This document shows positions 6,666-9,360 of a DNA stretch of 9,360 nucleotides, in pieces. The stretch is from Flavobacteriaceae bacterium UBA2000 (GTDB lineage Bacteria; Bacteroidota; Bacteroidia; Flavobacteriales; Flavobacteriaceae): contig DDCS01000082.1 of assembly GCA_002335345.1 (NCBI GenBank), positions 1 through 9,360 on the forward strand, given 5' to 3'. A program made the position numbers and the translations under genes. The notes under the pieces are model-generated. The model was not told the origin of the DNA, did not search any database, and saw nothing but the letters and a program-made list of their open reading frames with translations. The stretch's first letter is position 1. Every line of letters begins with the position of its first letter.

Positions 6666-7988
6666 ATGGAAATCAACAGAAAGAACATTGACAAGCTCAA
6701 CGCGGTAATCACCGTAAATATTCAAGCCGCTGACTATAAAGATCAGGTAGAAAAAGTTTTGTCAAATTATAAGAAAAATGCCAATATTCCAGGATTTAGA
6801 AAGGGTCATATCCCGATGGGAATGGTAAAAAAACAATTCGGAAAGGCTGTTCTTATCGAAGAGGTAAACAAATTGATCCAAGAGAAACTCAATGAATACC
6901 TCAAAAAAGAGGAGATCGACATTCTTGGAAATCCATTGCCTAAAAATGAAGCAGAAATTGATTGGACTGGAGAAGATTTTAGTTTTGAGTTTGAATTAGG
7001 TCTTGCCCCTGAGTTTACCGTTGATGTAACCAAAAAGGCGACAGTGCATTATCAAATCGAGGCAGATAAAGCCATGATTGAGAATCAAATCAAGACCATT
7101 CGCAACCAATACGGAAAGTTGATTGCCAAAGATAAAGCTGAGGCGGGTGATGAGCTAACGGGTACTTTTTCAAATGAGGAACAGGAGATTGACCACAAAG
7201 CGACTTTTGATTTAGATTTGGTCAAAGGCAAAAAACAACGTGAGGCATTAATCGGAGCTACTGTGGGTGTTGAGGTTACGCTTAATACCAAAGGATTGTT
7301 CAAAGAAGAAAGAGATTTAGAGCGCATGCTCGGAATCAGCGCGGATAAGGCCAAAGATCTTAAAACAGACGTTGTATTTACCATTGCTGAGATCAACAAA
7401 AGAGAAAAAGCCGAGCTTAATCAAGAGCTGTTTGATAAACTTTTTGGTCCCGGAAATGTCAGTTCTGAAAAAGAACTCAAAGAAAAAATTAAAGAGGATG
7501 CGGAGCGTCAATTTGTACAACAGAGTGATCAGAAGCTCTTAAATGACGTAATCGATACCTTGATTGACAATACAAAGTTTGATTTACCAGAAGACTTTTT
7601 AAAACGTTGGATCCAAAGTACGGGCGAAGCAAAACTCACTCAGGAGGAAGCCGCAGCAGAGTACGAGCGCAGCGTAAAGGGCTTGCGCTATCAGCTGATC
7701 GAGGGCAAGTTGCGCGAAGAGCACGAAGAATTGCAGTTGAAATTTGAAGACCTCAATGCCTATGCTAATGAGATGATCAAAATGCAGATGATGCAATACG
7801 GGCACCCAAATCCTTCTGACGAAGAGGTTACCGGAATTGTGGCGCGTATTATGAGTAATGAGGATGAGGTTCGTCGCATGAGTGAACAACTCAATACGAA
7901 AAATCTTTTGGCCTTCTTTAAAGCCAACGCCAAACTAAAAACTAAAAAAGTAAACTACGAGGATTTCATCAAGCAGGCCTACGCTTAA
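6666..7988 (+). CDS. tig: Trigger factor, ribosome-associated chaperone
   Basis: Trigger factor docks at the ribosomal exit tunnel and shields nascent chains. It has 440 residues, in the normal family range. The N-terminal ribosome-binding domain (about 1-110) carries the signature IPGFRKGHIP at 41-50, whose Phe-Arg-Lys contacts the large subunit. The middle (about 130-245) is where the FKBP-type prolyl isomerase domain sits; it is recognisable only by position and strand pattern (GDELTGTF, then DLDLVKGKKQREALIGATVG), so isomerase activity is uncertain. The C-terminal helical arms follow (about 250-430), rich in Glu and Lys, with FDKLFGPGNVSSEKELKEKI and a Met-rich stretch MIKMQMMQYG. The ATG start is followed by MEINRKNIDKLNAVITVNI, the usual beginning of Bacteroidota trigger factors. 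It has its own promoter upstream and a strong terminator downstream. It sits next to clpP-clpX, as in many bacteria. Confidence 0.97.
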   Translation: MEINRKNIDKLNAVITVNIQAADYKDQVEKVLSNYKKNANIPGFRKGHIPMGMVKKQFGKAVLIEEVNKLIQEKLNEYLKKEEIDILGNPLPKNEAEIDWTGEDFSFEFELGLAPEFTVDVTKKATVHYQIEADKAMIENQIKTIRNQYGKLIAKDKAEAGDELTGTFSNEEQEIDHKATFDLDLVKGKKQREALIGATVGVEVTLNTKGLFKEERDLERMLGISADKAKDLKTDVVFTIAEINKREKAELNQELFDKLFGPGNVSSEKELKEKIKEDAERQFVQQSDQKLLNDVIDTLIDNTKFDLPEDFLKRWIQSTGEAKLTQEEAAAEYERSVKGLRYQLIEGKLREEHEELQLKFEDLNAYANEMIKMQMMQYGHPNPSDEEVTGIVARIMSNEDEVRRMSEQLNTKNLLAFFKANAKLKTKKVNYEDFIKQAYA

Positions 7989-8012
7989 TGCTGGATGAAA
8001 ATACTTATCTTT

Positions 8013-8047
8013 AAAGCGTTGAACCTGAAAATTTCAACGCTTTTTTT
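8013..8047 (+). terminator. Intrinsic terminator after tig
   Basis: A perfect 11-bp stem (AAAGCGTTGAA at 8013-8023, TTCAACGCTTT at 8033-8043) with a 9-base loop runs into a T tract; seven T's span 8041-8047. It begins 24 bases after the tig stop and ends 29 bases before the clpP ATG. The reverse strand would form the same hairpin but without a comparable T run, apart from three U's from the AAA arm, so it works mainly for plus-strand transcription. Confidence 0.88.
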
Positions 8048-8076
8048 CTCCTATAAAACACTAGAGATATCGCATC

Positions 8077-8760
8077 ATGAACTACGCAGAAGAATTTAAA
8101 AAGTTTGCCACAAAAGATCAGGGCATTAGCAGTACGTATTACGATAAAATTGTCAGCAGCATGACCCCAGTAGGGCTGACGCCAAATATTATTGAGGAGC
8201 GACAGATGAACATCGCCATATTCGATGTGTTTTCGCGATTGATGATGGACCGCATTATCTTTTTGGGAACCGGAATTAACGATCAAGTCGCTAATATTGT
8301 TCAGGCTCAATTGCTCTTCTTGGAAAGTGTGGACTCGAGCAAAGACATTCAGATTTACATTAATTCTCCAGGAGGAAGCGTATACGCAGGTCTGGGAATT
8401 TATGATACCATGCAATTCATCAAGCCGGATGTTGCGACCATTTGTACGGGTATGGCGGCCTCAATGGGTGCCGTTTTGCTTTGTGCAGGAGCTGCAGGAA
8501 AACGCAGTGGACTGACCCACTCAAGGGTTATGATCCACCAGCCTATGGGCGGCGCTCAAGGACAAGCCAGCGATATTGAAATCACGGCAAAAGAGATTTT
8601 GACCCTTCGTGATGAGCTCTATGCGATTATTGCGCATCATACGGGCCAAGAAGTTGAAAAAGTTCACAAAGACAGTGATCGTGATTATTGGATGAAGTCT
8701 GATAAAGCGCTTGAATACGGAATGATTGACGAAATCTTGACGCGCGACAAAACCAAATAA
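8077..8760 (+). CDS. clpP: ATP-dependent Clp protease proteolytic subunit ClpP
   Basis: This is the serine-peptidase chamber of the ClpXP and ClpAP proteases; two heptameric rings form the barrel. It has 227 residues. The catalytic triad is Ser129 (in GMAASMGA), His154 (in MIHQPMGG) and Asp203 (in DRDYWM). The spacings of 25 and 49 are the same as in the E. coli enzyme. INSPGGSVYAGLGIYD (95-110) is the conserved handle-side motif. The first 30 or so residues before VGLTPNIIEERQM probably include a short propeptide removed by self-processing, as in other ClpPs (inference). The ATG at 8077 is the start used. The stop is followed after a single base by the clpX ATG. The gene lies just behind a strong terminator, and I cannot see a good TAnnTTTG box before it. 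Confidence 0.97.
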   Translation: MNYAEEFKKFATKDQGISSTYYDKIVSSMTPVGLTPNIIEERQMNIAIFDVFSRLMMDRIIFLGTGINDQVANIVQAQLLFLESVDSSKDIQIYINSPGGSVYAGLGIYDTMQFIKPDVATICTGMAASMGAVLLCAGAAGKRSGLTHSRVMIHQPMGGAQGQASDIEITAKEILTLRDELYAIIAHHTGQEVEKVHKDSDRDYWMKSDKALEYGMIDEILTRDKTK

Positions 8761-8761
8761 T

Positions 8762-9360
8762 ATGACCAAAGAAGTCTTGTCTTGTTCTTTTTGTGGTCGT
8801 AAAAAGGCCGAAACTAATTTACTTATCGCTGGGAACTCTGCGCACATCTGTGATCAGTGTATTGAGCAGGCTCATGGAATAGTGCTGCAAGAGCACAAAC
8901 ACGAAGAGCAGCAAGGGCTCGACACAGAGGTGATGCTCAAAAAGCCGAAGCAAATCAAAGCGTTTTTAGATGACTATGTGATCGGACAGGAACAGACCAA
9001 AAAGGTCATGTCTGTGGCGGTTTATAATCACTATAAGAGATTGCTTCAACCCGAAGACGATCAGTCGATTGAAATTCAAAAAAGTAATATCATCATCGTA
9101 GGGCAGACCGGTACCGGTAAAACCCTCATGGCCAAAACCATTGCCAAAATGCTCAATGTGCCCTTAGCGATTGTCGATGCGACGGTTTTGACTGAAGCTG
9201 GATACGTGGGGGAAGATGTGGAGAGTATTTTGACCAGACTCTTGCAAGCGGCGGATTATGATTTGGAAAAGGCCGAAAAAGGGATCGTTTTTATTGACGA
9301 GATCGATAAGATCGCTCGTAAGTCAGACAATCCTTCAATTACTAGAGATGTTTCTGGAGA
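8762..9360 (+). CDS. clpX: ATP-dependent Clp protease ATP-binding subunit ClpX, 3' end cut by window edge
   Basis: ClpX is the AAA+ unfoldase that recognises tagged substrates and feeds them into ClpP. The visible part is 199 codons of a protein usually about 410 long. The N-terminal zinc-binding domain has Cys8, Cys11, Cys30 and Cys33 (CSFC and CDQC). After a charged linker comes PKQIKAFLDDYVIGQE (62-77), the start of the AAA+ module. Walker A is GQTGTGKT (114-121), the pore-loop region AGYVGEDVES is at 146-155, and Walker B is IVFIDEIDK (175-183). The sequence then continues KSDNPSITRDVSGE to the edge. The ATG at 8762 is one base after the clpP stop, so the genes are cotranscribed and probably translationally coupled. 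Walker A has Gln where many ClpX proteins have Pro or Glu; the essential Lys120 and Thr121 are intact. Confidence 0.97.
   Translation, partial: MTKEVLSCSFCGRKKAETNLLIAGNSAHICDQCIEQAHGIVLQEHKHEEQQGLDTEVMLKKPKQIKAFLDDYVIGQEQTKKVMSVAVYNHYKRLLQPEDDQSIEIQKSNIIIVGQTGTGKTLMAKTIAKMLNVPLAIVDATVLTEAGYVGEDVESILTRLLQAADYDLEKAEKGIVFIDEIDKIARKSDNPSITRDVSG

Noticed and set aside
7599..7889. 96-residue minus-strand frame inside tig
   Set aside because: It lies opposite the trigger-factor C-terminal domain and has no independent support.
8006..8013. TATCTTTA as a clpP promoter -7 box
   Set aside because: It mismatches TAnnTTTG at the final G, has no -33 TTG at the right distance, and would be cut off by the terminator that follows.
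8011..8415. 134-residue open frame on the minus strand over the clpP 5' half
   Set aside because: It is a shadow of clpP, overlaps the terminator hairpin, and its translation shows no recognisable domain.
1..9360. Mobile elements, CRISPR arrays, tRNAs, riboswitches, defence genes
   Set aside because: I looked on both strands. Genes are densely packed core functions, the gaps are at most 141 bases, and I saw no repeat arrays, transposase motifs or tRNA-like folds.

Overview
The window is a compact stretch of core chromosome from a member of the Bacteroidota, most likely class Flavobacteriia. Four lines of evidence point there. There is a PorG/DUF6089 gene, a type IX secretion component restricted to that phylum. 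The BamA strand leading into the barrel has the Gly-rich flavobacterial form (GGYGGGGF). Four intergenic regions carry the phylum's TAnnTTTG -7 promoter box. Start codons lack convincing Shine-Dalgarno sequences. The genus cannot be called from sequence alone. Base composition is moderate and looks even, and I see no mobile element, tRNA, rRNA, CRISPR array or prophage.

Left half (1-5005, minus strand): an envelope-plus-cofactor gene string read in the order CBS/ACT-like protein, nadK, porG, uppS, bamA. Junctions are tight: 13 bases between the CBS gene and nadK, a one-base TAATG overlap between porG and uppS, and bamA starting inside the end of uppS. The only sizeable gap, nadK to porG, holds a good promoter box. 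The 3' part of bamA runs off the left edge.

Middle (5006-5088): an 83-base divergent region with back-to-back promoter boxes, one for the minus-strand string and one for pdxJ. Plus strand: pdxJ (pyridoxine 5'-phosphate synthase) overlaps a YbfF-like alpha/beta hydrolase by 4 bases (TTGA).

Right half (6570-9360, plus strand): a tig promoter, tig (trigger factor), a strong intrinsic terminator, clpP, then clpX one base later. clpX is cut by the right edge after 199 codons. This is the classic protein-quality-control cluster: a ribosome-bound chaperone beside the ClpXP protease.

Functionally, UppS makes the lipid carrier for peptidoglycan and polysaccharide, BamA inserts outer-membrane barrels, and PorG is itself a predicted barrel of the type IX secretion system and so a likely BamA client. 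NadK and PdxJ supply NADP and vitamin B6. I found no convincing undescribed system. The points worth a second look are start-codon and overlap arrangements, the two-faced promoter region, the CBS/ACT-like protein next to NAD kinase, and the tig/clpP terminator with no obvious clpP promoter behind it.
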